DNA of 23,058 nt from JAQGMJ01 sp036271855 (GTDB lineage: Bacteria > Pseudomonadota > Gammaproteobacteria > Burkholderiales > JAEUOS01), in assembly GCA_036271855.1 (NCBI GenBank), contig DATAZV010000346.1, positions 1 through 23,058 on the forward strand. The letters are read 5' to 3'. The notes below the pieces were generated by a model. It did no database searches, was not told the DNA's origin, and saw only the letters and a program-made list of their open reading frames with translations. Below are positions 6,201-13,351 of this stretch, one piece after another (within the stretch, counting starts at the first letter, position 1; every line of letters begins with the position of its first letter). A program made the position numbers and the translations under genes.

Positions 6201-7274
6201 CTATTTGCCGATGACCTCGGCGATCGCCGCCCCGAGGTCGGCAGTCTTCGCCTTGCCGCCGATGTCCGGCGTACGCGGCGCGCCCGACGATGGTTCCAGC
6301 ACGGTCTCGATCCCCTTGACGATGGCGGCCGCCGCAGCCGGGTACCCCAGGTGCTCCAGCATCATTGCGCCGGACCAGATCGCGCCAATCGGATTGGCGA
6401 TGCCACGGCCCGCGATGTCCGGCGCCGAACCATGCACCGGTTCGAACAGCGAGGGAAATACGCGGTCCGCATTGATGTTGCCCGAGGGTGCGATGCCGAT
6501 GGTGCCGGTGCAGGCCGGCCCCAGGTCGGAGAGGATGTCGCCGAACAGGTTGGAGGCCACCACCACGTCGAAGAATTGCGGACGCGCAACGAAATGCGCC
6601 GACAAAATGTCGATGTGGAACTTGTCCCACTTCACCTCGGGATATTTTTTCCCCATTTCGACCACGCGCTCGTCCCAGTAGGGCATGGTGATGGAAATGC
6701 CATTGGACTTGGTGCCCGAGGTGAGATGCTTCTTCGGGCGGCTTTGCGCCAGGTCGAACGCAAATTTCAGGATGCGGTCGGTGCCCTTGCGGGTGAAGGT
6801 GGAAATCTGCTGCGCCATCTCGCGGTCGGTGCCTTCGAAAATCCGGCCACCCAAGGAAGAGTATTCGCCCTCGGTGTTTTCACGCACGATCCAGAAGTCG
6901 ATCTCGCCGGGCTTGCGGTCGGCCAGCGGCGACTTGATGCCGGGCATCAGGCGCACCGGGCGCAGGTTGACGTACTGGTCGAACTCGCGGCGGAACTTGA
7001 TCAGCGAGTCCCAAAGGGAAACGTGGTCGGGCACGATGTCGGGCATGCCGGTGGCGCCGAAAAACAGGCAGTCGTGGCCGCCGATCTTGTCTTTCCAGTC
7101 GGCCGGCATCCAGTAGTTATGCTTGGCGTAGTTGTCGCAGCTCCAGTCGAAATGATCGAAGTGCAGGTCGATGCCGAACTTGCGCGCGGCGGCGTCCACC
7201 GCCTTCAGGCCTTCGGGCATCACTTCCTTGCCGATGCCGTCGCCGGGAATTACTGCGATTCTGTGTTTGGCCAT
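6201..7274 (-). CDS. Tartrate/D-malate-type decarboxylating dehydrogenase (357 aa)
   Basis: A member of the isocitrate/isopropylmalate dehydrogenase family: IAVIPGDGIGKEVMPEG at the N-terminus, LRPVRLMPGIKSPL (about 103-116), IVRENTEGEYSSLGG (about 128-142), the metal-binding FDVVVASNLFGDILSDLGP (about 235-253) and the NAD-binding EPVHGSAPDIAGRGIANPIGAIWSGAMML segment. The FDHFDWSCDNYAKHNYWMP stretch and DIVPDHVSLWDSLIKFRREFDQYVN are characteristic of the tartrate dehydrogenase/D-malate dehydrogenase subgroup rather than leuB or icd. It would oxidise and decarboxylate D-malate or tartrate with NAD in the cytoplasm. It lies 30 bases after the dehalogenase gene on the same strand. The subgroup is firm; which hydroxy-acid is preferred is not. 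Confidence 0.9.
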   Translation of the reverse strand: MAKHRIAVIPGDGIGKEVMPEGLKAVDAAARKFGIDLHFDHFDWSCDNYAKHNYWMPADWKDKIGGHDCLFFGATGMPDIVPDHVSLWDSLIKFRREFDQYVNLRPVRLMPGIKSPLADRKPGEIDFWIVRENTEGEYSSLGGRIFEGTDREMAQQISTFTRKGTDRILKFAFDLAQSRPKKHLTSGTKSNGISITMPYWDERVVEMGKKYPEVKWDKFHIDILSAHFVARPQFFDVVVASNLFGDILSDLGPACTGTIGIAPSGNINADRVFPSLFEPVHGSAPDIAGRGIANPIGAIWSGAMMLEHLGYPAAAAAIVKGIETVLEPSSGAPRTPDIGGKAKTADLGAAIAEVIGK

Positions 7275-7304
7275 TTCTTGTCTCGCTCGGTTTGAGTTTG
7301 GTGA

Positions 7305-8192
7305 TTAGAAAAACTTTTGCACTTGTTCCAGCAGCCACTCCGGCGCCTCTTCCGGCACGTAGTGCCCGCTGGGCGCGGCGCTGCCGTCGAAGTCTTTCGC
7401 GTAGTCGCCCCAGATTTTCATCGCATCGAAGCAGCGCGCGATGGTGCCGTCGCGGCCCCAGAACACGCGCAGGGGCACCGTCACCTTGTTGCCGGCTGCG
7501 CGGTCGATACGGTCGTGCTCCAGGTCGATGCCGGCGGCAGCGCGATAGTCCGAGCAAAAGGCGTGGATGGTGCCGGGAATTTTCGCGCAGCGGATGTACT
7601 CGGCAAACGCTTCCGGGTGAAACAGCCCCGGCCCCTTCGGCCCGCGGCTCATGTGCTTGCGGATGAACACTTCCGGGTCGGCGCCCAGCACGGTCTCGGG
7701 AAAAGGATGCGGCTGGATCAGGAAAAACCAGTGCCAGTACTGGCGCGCGAATTCCATCGTCGTCTGCTCGTACATCGCAAGCGTCGGGCAGATGTCCAGC
7801 AGCACGGCCTTCTCGACCGCTTGCGGATGGTCCAGGCAAAGACGGTGGGCGACGCGCGCGCCGCGGTCGTGGCCGATCACCAGAAAACGCTCATGACCCA
7901 GGGCTTTCATCACCTTGATCTGGTCCAGCGCCATGGTGCGCTTGGAATAATTACTGGAATCCGGCAAGCCTTTGATTTTTTCGCTGTCGCCGTAGCCGCG
8001 CAGGTCGGCGGCGACGACGAAATACTTCTCGGCGAGCTTGGGCGCCATCAGGTTCCAGATCGCGTGGGTCTCGGGGTGGCCATGCAGCAGCAGCAAACCC
8101 TTGCCGTCGCGCTTGCCGCCGCAGACCAGGTTGATTTCCGCGCCGTCACCGGCGATGCGGCGGGTTTCAAATCCGGGAAAAAGCATGGTCAT
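7305..8192 (-). CDS. Haloacetate (fluoroacetate) dehalogenase-like alpha/beta hydrolase (295 aa)
   Basis: All residues known from fluoroacetate dehalogenase of Rhodopseudomonas palustris (D110, R111, R114, D134, H155, W156, Y219, H280) have counterparts in matching contexts: nucleophile D109 with R110 and R113 (GHDRGARVAHR), D133 (LLDICP), the halide pocket H154-W155 (QYWHWFFL), Y216 (CSDYRAAAGID) and H277 (SGHYVPEE). The oxyanion-hole motif is HGHPETH (37-43). These enzymes displace halide from haloacetates to give glycolate. Start is either M1 at 8192 or M3 at 8186; ribosome-binding sites are weak. It sits between another hydrolase (75 bases upstream) and the tartrate-type dehydrogenase. 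Family members also include epoxide hydrolases, but those lack the His-Trp pair. Confidence 0.88.
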   Translation of the reverse strand: MTMLFPGFETRRIAGDGAEINLVCGGKRDGKGLLLLHGHPETHAIWNLMAPKLAEKYFVVAADLRGYGDSEKIKGLPDSSNYSKRTMALDQIKVMKALGHERFLVIGHDRGARVAHRLCLDHPQAVEKAVLLDICPTLAMYEQTTMEFARQYWHWFFLIQPHPFPETVLGADPEVFIRKHMSRGPKGPGLFHPEAFAEYIRCAKIPGTIHAFCSDYRAAAGIDLEHDRIDRAAGNKVTVPLRVFWGRDGTIARCFDAMKIWGDYAKDFDGSAAPSGHYVPEEAPEWLLEQVQKFF

Positions 8193-8267
8193 CGCTCAAA
8201 AATCCAGAGGGACCGCAGTCTACCAGTCCGTCAAAGCGGCGTTTGCGCATGCGCACAATACGCAGTC

Positions 8268-9035
8268 TTAACTGCTCAGGAAGTCGGCGATGGCCGCGCC
8301 CAGTTCCGGCTTGGTCACCGCGCTCATGTGGTTGCCGGGCAGTTGCCCGTAGCGTCCATCCGGCAGAGCTTGCGCCAATTCCTCGGCCGAGCCGTTGTCA
8401 TGGTCGTCCACGCCCGACAGCGTGAGCACGGGCACCTTCACTGCCGCCAGGTCATCGCGCGGCGTATCGACCGAGGTATCGAGAATATGCAGCAAAGCCA
8501 GCGGGTCGCCGCCGACGGTCTTGAGAAAGGCTTCCGACATCCACTCCAGCGAGCCTGATTTGAAGGCGCCGGGATTGCTCAGCACGCGGCGAAAAAACTC
8601 CCCGCGCCCGCCGGTGTCGAGCATGCCGTCCAGCCCCATGCCCGCGACCACCGCCTTGCGCGGCGCCGCCCCGCGCAACAGCATGCGCAGCACCGTGCGC
8701 CCGCCCAGCGAATAACCGCAGAGGTCGTAGTCGGTCAGGCCCAGGGTCGCCACCAGCGCCAGCCCGTCGTCGGTCAGCACATCCTTCGGGTACGCCACCG
8801 CCTCATGCAGCTTCGCGCTGTCGCCGTGGCTGCGCAAGTCCGGCATGATCACCCGGAATCCCCGCGCCACCAATTGCGCCGCATGCCCGTACTTCACCCA
8901 ATTGACCGTCGCAGTGGAGAAGTAGCCATGAATCAACACCACCGGCCGCCCCTTCCCCACCTCCCGATAGGCCAGCCGCGCCCCATCGCGCCCGAGGAAG
9001 TATTGAACCGGAAGATCAGTTGATGAAGTCGCCAT
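8268..9035 (-). CDS. Alpha/beta hydrolase (255 aa)
   Basis: A standard serine alpha/beta hydrolase: HGY oxyanion motif in VVLIHGYFST (about 32-41), MPDLRSHGDS (about 64-73), nucleophile Ser109 in CGYSLGG, acid Asp at about 210-211 in SGVDDHDN, and His236 in PGNHMSAV. Length is typical. No signal peptide, so cytoplasmic. The substrate is unknown; a family of this size includes carboxylesterases, lactonases and C-C hydrolases of aromatic meta-cleavage. It is the first of three same-strand genes with the dehalogenase and dehydrogenase and follows the rnpB terminator. The ATG at 9035 lacks a good ribosome-binding site; a start a few codons downstream is possible. Confidence 0.88.
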   Translation of the reverse strand: MATSSTDLPVQYFLGRDGARLAYREVGKGRPVVLIHGYFSTATVNWVKYGHAAQLVARGFRVIMPDLRSHGDSAKLHEAVAYPKDVLTDDGLALVATLGLTDYDLCGYSLGGRTVLRMLLRGAAPRKAVVAGMGLDGMLDTGGRGEFFRRVLSNPGAFKSGSLEWMSEAFLKTVGGDPLALLHILDTSVDTPRDDLAAVKVPVLTLSGVDDHDNGSAEELAQALPDGRYGQLPGNHMSAVTKPELGAAIADFLSS

Positions 9036-9085
9036 GAATGGTAGAGCGTCCCGCGCGGGCGCCCTTTCGTAAGCCTTTTAGTCCC

Positions 9086-9115
9086 AAAAAATCGTCCGGC
9101 TTCGCCAGCGATTTT
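9086..9115 (-). terminator. Intrinsic terminator downstream of rnpB
   Basis: On the minus strand a stem (AAAATCGCTGGC / GCCGGACGATTTT, one bulge) with a GAA loop runs into six T residues. It lies about 50 bases after the RNase P RNA 3' end and just before the hydrolase gene. Confidence 0.7.
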
Positions 9116-9127
9116 GCCTAGCCAAGC

Positions 9128-9157
9128 CACTCAAAAGTAGGTGTGTACTTTTGAGTG
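9128..9157. repeat. Perfect 12-base-arm hairpin at the rnpB 3' end
   Basis: CACTCAAAAGTA (9128-9139) and its exact complement (9146-9157) flank a 6-base loop, starting about 6 bases after the end of the RNase P RNA. It has no T run, so it may be a processing signal or a first, weaker terminator ahead of the one at 9086-9115. Confidence 0.6.
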
Positions 9158-9163
9158 TTCAAT

Positions 9164-9500
9164 GAAAGTCGAGCCTGTAAGCGGGGTTCTGTTACGGGCA
9201 GTTGCCTGCCTATGACGACCATTCCTCTAGGCCGGCGGTTACCCGCCGGCTCAAGCCACCTACCCGCATGCTCGGCGAGCCGCTTCAATGCATGCCTATT
9301 TGGTGTTGCACCGGATAGAGGTTGCCGCGTTTCACCGTAACTTAATACGCTCGTCTCTGTGGCCCTGGTCCTCGCCTTCGGCTCCTTGCGAAGCCTTATA
9401 ACGGACGGCCGTTAGCCGCTATCCTGCTCTATGGTGCCCCGACTTTCCTCTGGCATTTCAGTTGCCCGAAATACCAGCGATCGTCCGGCCCGACTTCCGG
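9164..9500 (-). ncRNA. rnpB: RNase P RNA component, bacterial type A
   Basis: The catalytic RNA of RNase P, which trims the 5' ends of tRNA precursors. The minus strand shows the diagnostic blocks in order: GAGGAAAGTC (P4 5' side) near 9450, AGAGACGAGCGTATTAAG, GGTGAAACGCGGCAACCTC, ACCAAATAGG, AGAGGAATGGTCGTCA, GGCAGGCAACTGCC, and ACAGAACCCCGCTTACAGG near the 3' end. The P1 helix can be drawn between the 5' end (GGAAGTCGGGCC, 9498-9487) and the 3' end (GGCTCGACTTTC, 9175-9164) with complete pairing including G-U pairs. Length of about 337 is slightly short for type A. End positions are good to a few bases. Confidence 0.96.
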
Positions 9501-9659
9501 GCGAGATGGTACCACCCCCGGGGTAGCGCGCCGCGAACGGCGCATCGGTGAACCGCCTGGGCGACAATGCTGTCCAAACCCTGCAAGAACCACTCGAGCC
9601 GGGTCCGCGCCTTGCTTTGGCGCGCCCTTCCTTACGCCGTTCACCGATCCCGCAAATCC

Positions 9660-10427
9660 ATGACTGCACTTTTGCGCGCTGCCTACGCCGCCCTGCTTGC
9701 ACTTTGCACCTTCAACGCTGCCTTCGCCCAGGACTACGCCCGCGAAAGACGCTGGCTCGATGAGGTGAAACCCGGCCTGGTGGTGGGCGACGCGGTGATG
9801 ATCAAATCCGGCCGCTCGAACCGCGAATTCCTCGGCTTGTACACCGAAGAGCCGAACCCGGTGGCCACGGTGGTGATCGTTCACGGCCTGGGCGTGCACC
9901 CGGACCATGGCATCATCGGCGTGCTGCGCACCCGCCTTTCCGATCTGGGCTACAACACCCTGGCGATCCAGATGCCGGTACTGGCGGCAGACGCGCCGCA
10001 GGAGGAATATGCGCGCCTGTTTCCGGATGCCGCCGACCGCATCGCGCGCGCGGTGGACTGGCTCAAGGCCCGCGGCCAGACCAATATCGTGCTGGTCTCG
10101 CACAGCATGGGCTCGCGCATGGCCGACGCCTATTTCGGCACGCGCGAAGCCGACAACCCGTTTCGCGCCTGGGTGGCGCTCGGCATGAGCCAGACCTACC
10201 GGCCCGTCACCGGCACCTACCGCTTCCCGATGCTCGACGTCTACGGCCAGAACGACCTGCCGGCGGTGCGCGCCACTGCCGCGGAGCGCCGCCGCCAACT
10301 CGACCCGACCAAGGGCAGCCGGCAGGTGGAGATCGAACAGACCGACCACTTCTACGCCGGGCAGGAGAAGGCGCTGGTGACGGTCATCGACCAGTTCCTG
10401 CGCCCGGTCGTCACCACAAAGCGCTGA
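9660..10427 (+). CDS. Exported alpha/beta hydrolase, DUF3530-like (255 aa)
   Basis: The start at 9660 gives a signal peptide (MTALLRAAYAALLALCTFNAAFA, cleavage near residue 23), so the protein is probably periplasmic; the in-frame ATG at 9567 would bury that signal. The mature part has an alpha/beta hydrolase layout: VVIVHGLGVHPDHGI (about 71-85), Ser149 in SHSMGSR, Asp199 in VYGQNDLP and His230 in QTDHFYAG. This matches the poorly known DUF3530-type proteins, for which no reaction is established. It reads divergently from rnpB and ends only 2 bases from the stop of the convergent LysR gene. The gap 9501-9659 shows no further gene. Confidence 0.8.
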   Translation: MTALLRAAYAALLALCTFNAAFAQDYARERRWLDEVKPGLVVGDAVMIKSGRSNREFLGLYTEEPNPVATVVIVHGLGVHPDHGIIGVLRTRLSDLGYNTLAIQMPVLAADAPQEEYARLFPDAADRIARAVDWLKARGQTNIVLVSHSMGSRMADAYFGTREADNPFRAWVALGMSQTYRPVTGTYRFPMLDVYGQNDLPAVRATAAERRRQLDPTKGSRQVEIEQTDHFYAGQEKALVTVIDQFLRPVVTTKR

Positions 10428-10429
10428 GC

Positions 10430-11332
10430 TTATTCGCGGAACAGCCGCGCGAAATGTCCGCGCAGCCACTGGTTCGCCGGGTCCTTGTGAAAGCGCCGGT
10501 GCCAGTACTGGTTGACCTGGAAGGCGGGGATTTTCAGCGGGTGCGGCAGCAAGCGCAGCGGCAGCATCCTGGCGTAGGCCTCGCCGAGTTTTTGCGGCAC
10601 GGTGGCCACCAGGTCGGTGGCGGCCACCACCATCGGCGCGGCGAGAAAGTGCGGCAGGCGCACCACCATTTCCGGCGCCAGGCCGGCACGCTCGAACATG
10701 GATTCGACGATGCCGTGTCCGGTACCCTCGGCATTGACCACGGCATGGCGGGCGGCGATGAAGCCTTTCATCGTCAGCGAGTCCCCGATCTGCGGGTGGC
10801 CCTGACGCAGCATGCACACATACTTTTGCTCGAACACCCGCTGCTGGTAGAAGCCGGCCTTGAGGTCCGGCAGGAAGCCGATTGCCAGATCAACGGCGCC
10901 GGCTTCCATCGCCAGACGCGCCTCGCGCACCGGCAGGGTCACGGCTTCGATGCGCACCTGCGGTGCCGCGCTTTGCAAAAAGCGCAGCAACTCCGGCAGG
11001 AACACGATCTCGCCGATGTCCGACATGATCAGGGTGAAGCTGCGCCGCGAGCGGGCGGCATCGAACGCGGGGCTGGGTTCCAGACCTTCGCGCAATAGCG
11101 TCAGTGCCTGGGCCACGGTGGTGGCAGCACGGTCGGCGGCCGAGGTGGGGTTCATGCCTTGCGGGCTGCGGGTGAAAAGCTCGTCGGAAAATTCGCGGCG
11201 CAGGCGCTTGAGCGCATTGGAAACCGCGGGTTGGCTCATGGCCAGCGCCGCGGCGGCGGTGGAGACGTTGCGGTGGGTGTACACAGCGTCGAAAACGCGC
11301 AGCAGGTTGAGGTCGAGGCTGGCGAGGTTCAT
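10430..11332 (-). CDS. LysR-family transcriptional regulator (300 aa)
   Basis: An N-terminal winged helix-turn-helix (LDLNLLRVFDAVYTHRNVS..AAAALAMSQPAVSNALKRLR, residues 7-45) is followed by the substrate-binding domain (about 95-300). Length and layout are standard for LysR activators that respond to a small inducer, often an aromatic acid. The start at 11332 is set by the DNA-binding domain. It is divergent from the Rieske oxygenase genes with 131 bases between, and an AT-rich palindromic region sits just before its ATG. The natural reading is that it controls the oxygenase operon and itself. The inducer is unknown. Confidence 0.93.
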   Translation of the reverse strand: MNLASLDLNLLRVFDAVYTHRNVSTAAAALAMSQPAVSNALKRLRREFSDELFTRSPQGMNPTSAADRAATTVAQALTLLREGLEPSPAFDAARSRRSFTLIMSDIGEIVFLPELLRFLQSAAPQVRIEAVTLPVREARLAMEAGAVDLAIGFLPDLKAGFYQQRVFEQKYVCMLRQGHPQIGDSLTMKGFIAARHAVVNAEGTGHGIVESMFERAGLAPEMVVRLPHFLAAPMVVAATDLVATVPQKLGEAYARMLPLRLLPHPLKIPAFQVNQYWHRRFHKDPANQWLRGHFARLFRE

Positions 11333-11343
11333 GACGGCTTCCC

Positions 11344-11377
11344 ATTCAATATATGAATTTAAAATACCATATATTCA
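11344..11377. promoter_or_regulatory. Probable LysR operator region
   Basis: ATTCAATATATGAAT (11344-11358) contains an ATTCA-N5-TGAAT dyad that fits the T-N11-A pattern of LysR sites. A second half-type element, ATATATTCA (11369-11377), follows. The AT-rich block stands out from the GC-rich surroundings and lies 12-45 bases from the LysR ATG, as expected for an autoregulated divergent pair. Confidence 0.6.
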
Positions 11378-11463
11378 CCAGGATGATTGCATGCGAGTCG
11401 CGCGAGGTCTAAAGTGGCGTGAAAGGCACAAACGACAATGCGCGCCTGCGCAGGAGACTCCTG

Positions 11464-12750
11464 ATGAATGCCCCCGACCGCGGCTTGACCCAGCCAGCCC
11501 CCGAACCGGCGCACCAGCCGGTGCAATGGCACTGGCACGAGGACGCGACTTCGCGCGTGCCCTATCGCACCTACACCGACGAAACTCTGTACAAGGAAGA
11601 GCTGGAGCGCATCTTCTACAAGGGACACTGGTGCTATGTCGGGCTGGCGGCGGAGATCCCGCAAGCCGGCGATTTCAAGCGCACCTTCATCGGCGAGCGC
11701 CAGGTAATCATGGTGCGCGACAACGACGGCGCCATCAACGTGGTGGAAAACCATTGCGCTCACCGGGGTGTCGCTTTTTGTCAGCAGAACTTCGGCAAGG
11801 CAAAAGAATTCGTCTGCCCCTATCACCAGTGGAACTACGACCTCAAGGGCAATCTCATCGGCCTGCCGTTTCGGCGCGGCGTGCGCCAGGACGGCAAGAT
11901 CAACGGCGGCATGCCAGCGGACTTCAAGCTGGAAGACCATAGCCTGACCAAGCTGAAAGTGGCGGAGAAAAACGGCGTGGTGTTCGCCTCCTTCGATCAC
12001 TCGGTCGAGGACTTCGATGCCTACCTCGGCGAACTCAAGCCCTGGTTCGAGCGCGCCTTCGACGGCCGCGGCCTGACCATCCTCGGCTATTCGCGCCAGC
12101 GCATTCCGGGCAACTGGAAACTGATGCAGGAGAACATCAAGGACCCCTACCATCCCGGCCTGCTGCACACCTGGTTCATCACCTTCGGCCTGTGGCGCGC
12201 CGACCAGCGCTCGCAGATGGTGATGGACAGCCACGGCCGCCACGCGGCGATGATCAGCCGCAAGAACGACGGCGGCGCCGGCGAAGTCACCAAGGGCGTC
12301 AGCAGCTTCAAGGCCGACATGGCACTCAAGGACGACCGCGTTCTCGACGTGGTGCCGGAGGCCTGGTGGAAGGGGCCGTCGGCCTGCATGCAGACGATTT
12401 TTCCCTCGCTGATCATCCAGCACAACGTCAATTCGATCTCGACCCGGCAGATCATTCCGCAGGGGCCGAATGCCTTCGATTTCGTCTGGACCCATTTCGG
12501 CTTCGAGGACGATACGCCGGAGATGACGCGCCGGCGCCTGCGCCAGGCCAACCTGTTCGGACCGGCCGGTTTCGTCTCCGCCGACGACGGTGAGGTGATC
12601 GAGCTCTCGCAAGTCGGTTTCAACCAGCACCCGGACTACCAGACCATCGCCGAACTCGGCGGGCGCGAGATCGGCAATACCGACCACATGGTGACCGAGA
12701 CCCTGATTCGCGGCATGTACGGCTATTACCGCAAGGTGATGGGCCTATGA
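11464..12750 (+). CDS. Aromatic ring-hydroxylating oxygenase, large (alpha) subunit (428 aa)
   Basis: Rieske [2Fe-2S] ligands are C98-x-H100 (NHCAHRG) and C118-x2-H121 (VCPYHQW). The mononuclear iron site is H230 and H235 in KDPYHPGLLH, with the bridging D227 and a distal Asp near 374-375 (VSADDGEV). Together these transfer electrons to iron and add oxygen to an aromatic ring. The ENIKDPYHPGLLHTWF and GPAGFVSADDGEVIE stretches resemble anthranilate 1,2-dioxygenase and salicylate 5-hydroxylase-type large subunits, so a hydroxy- or aminobenzoate-like substrate is the best guess. The start at 11464 has a CAGGAG ribosome-binding site; the in-frame ATG at 11419 does not. It overlaps the beta-subunit ATG by four bases. 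No ferredoxin or reductase gene is adjacent. Confidence 0.93.
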   Translation: MNAPDRGLTQPAPEPAHQPVQWHWHEDATSRVPYRTYTDETLYKEELERIFYKGHWCYVGLAAEIPQAGDFKRTFIGERQVIMVRDNDGAINVVENHCAHRGVAFCQQNFGKAKEFVCPYHQWNYDLKGNLIGLPFRRGVRQDGKINGGMPADFKLEDHSLTKLKVAEKNGVVFASFDHSVEDFDAYLGELKPWFERAFDGRGLTILGYSRQRIPGNWKLMQENIKDPYHPGLLHTWFITFGLWRADQRSQMVMDSHGRHAAMISRKNDGGAGEVTKGVSSFKADMALKDDRVLDVVPEAWWKGPSACMQTIFPSLIIQHNVNSISTRQIIPQGPNAFDFVWTHFGFEDDTPEMTRRRLRQANLFGPAGFVSADDGEVIELSQVGFNQHPDYQTIAELGGREIGNTDHMVTETLIRGMYGYYRKVMGL

Positions 12751-13259
12751 GGTCACGAGAATCCGATCACGAACCCGTCTCGGTCGACCTGCGCCTGCGC
12801 ATCGAAGACCTGTATGGTCAGTACATCGCCTGCCTGGACGAGGCGCGCTTCGACGAGTGGCCGGAATTTTTCACCGAGGTGTGCACCTACAAGGTGATGC
12901 CGCGTGAAAACTACGACCGCAAGCTGCAACTGGCGACCATGGCCGCCGAAAGCCGCGGCATGCTGATCGACCGCGTCTACGGCATGCAGAACACGCTATT
13001 CCATCAGCCCTACTACCAGCGCCACATCCTCTCCGGCCTGTTCGTGCGCGGGGTGGAACAAGTCGAGGGCAAACAGCGCATCCTGACCCAGGCGAACTAT
13101 GCAGTGTTCCGCACCAAGCAGAACGCGCTCTCCGAGGTGTTCAACGTCGGCCGCTATATCGACACCATCGTCGAGGACGGCGGACGGCTGCGCTTCGCCG
13201 AAAAGTGGTGCGTGTTCGACAGCGAGCTGATCCCGAATTCGCTGATCTACCCGATCTGA
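12747..13259 (+). CDS. Aromatic ring-hydroxylating oxygenase, small (beta) subunit (170 aa)
   Basis: The small subunits adopt an NTF2/scytalone-dehydratase-like fold and complete the alpha3beta3 oxygenase. Family features seen here are LRIEDLYGQYIACLDEARFDEWPEFFTE (about 17-44), the RGMLIDRVYGMQNTLFHQPYYQRH segment (about 69-92) and the C-terminal FAEKWCVFDSELIPNSLIYPI. The ATG overlaps the alpha stop (ATGA), so the two are coupled. Length is normal. No catalytic residues are expected in this subunit. Confidence 0.92.
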   Translation: MRSRESDHEPVSVDLRLRIEDLYGQYIACLDEARFDEWPEFFTEVCTYKVMPRENYDRKLQLATMAAESRGMLIDRVYGMQNTLFHQPYYQRHILSGLFVRGVEQVEGKQRILTQANYAVFRTKQNALSEVFNVGRYIDTIVEDGGRLRFAEKWCVFDSELIPNSLIYPI

Positions 13260-13274
13260 ATCTCCTGCGGCGCT

Positions 13275-13306
13275 CTACCGCCGCAGCCTGTAAACTGCAG
13301 CGGTAG
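13275..13306. repeat. Hairpin after the oxygenase operon
   Basis: CTACCGCCGCAG (13275-13286) and CTGCAGCGGTAG (13295-13306) pair over 12 positions with one mismatch around an 8-base loop, 15 bases after the beta-subunit stop. No T run follows, so it is either a mRNA-stabilising 3' hairpin or a factor-assisted stop before the response-regulator genes. Confidence 0.5.
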
Positions 13307-13351
13307 CAGCACGGTTCCACAATCAGTCAAACATACACCCGCAGACAGGCC

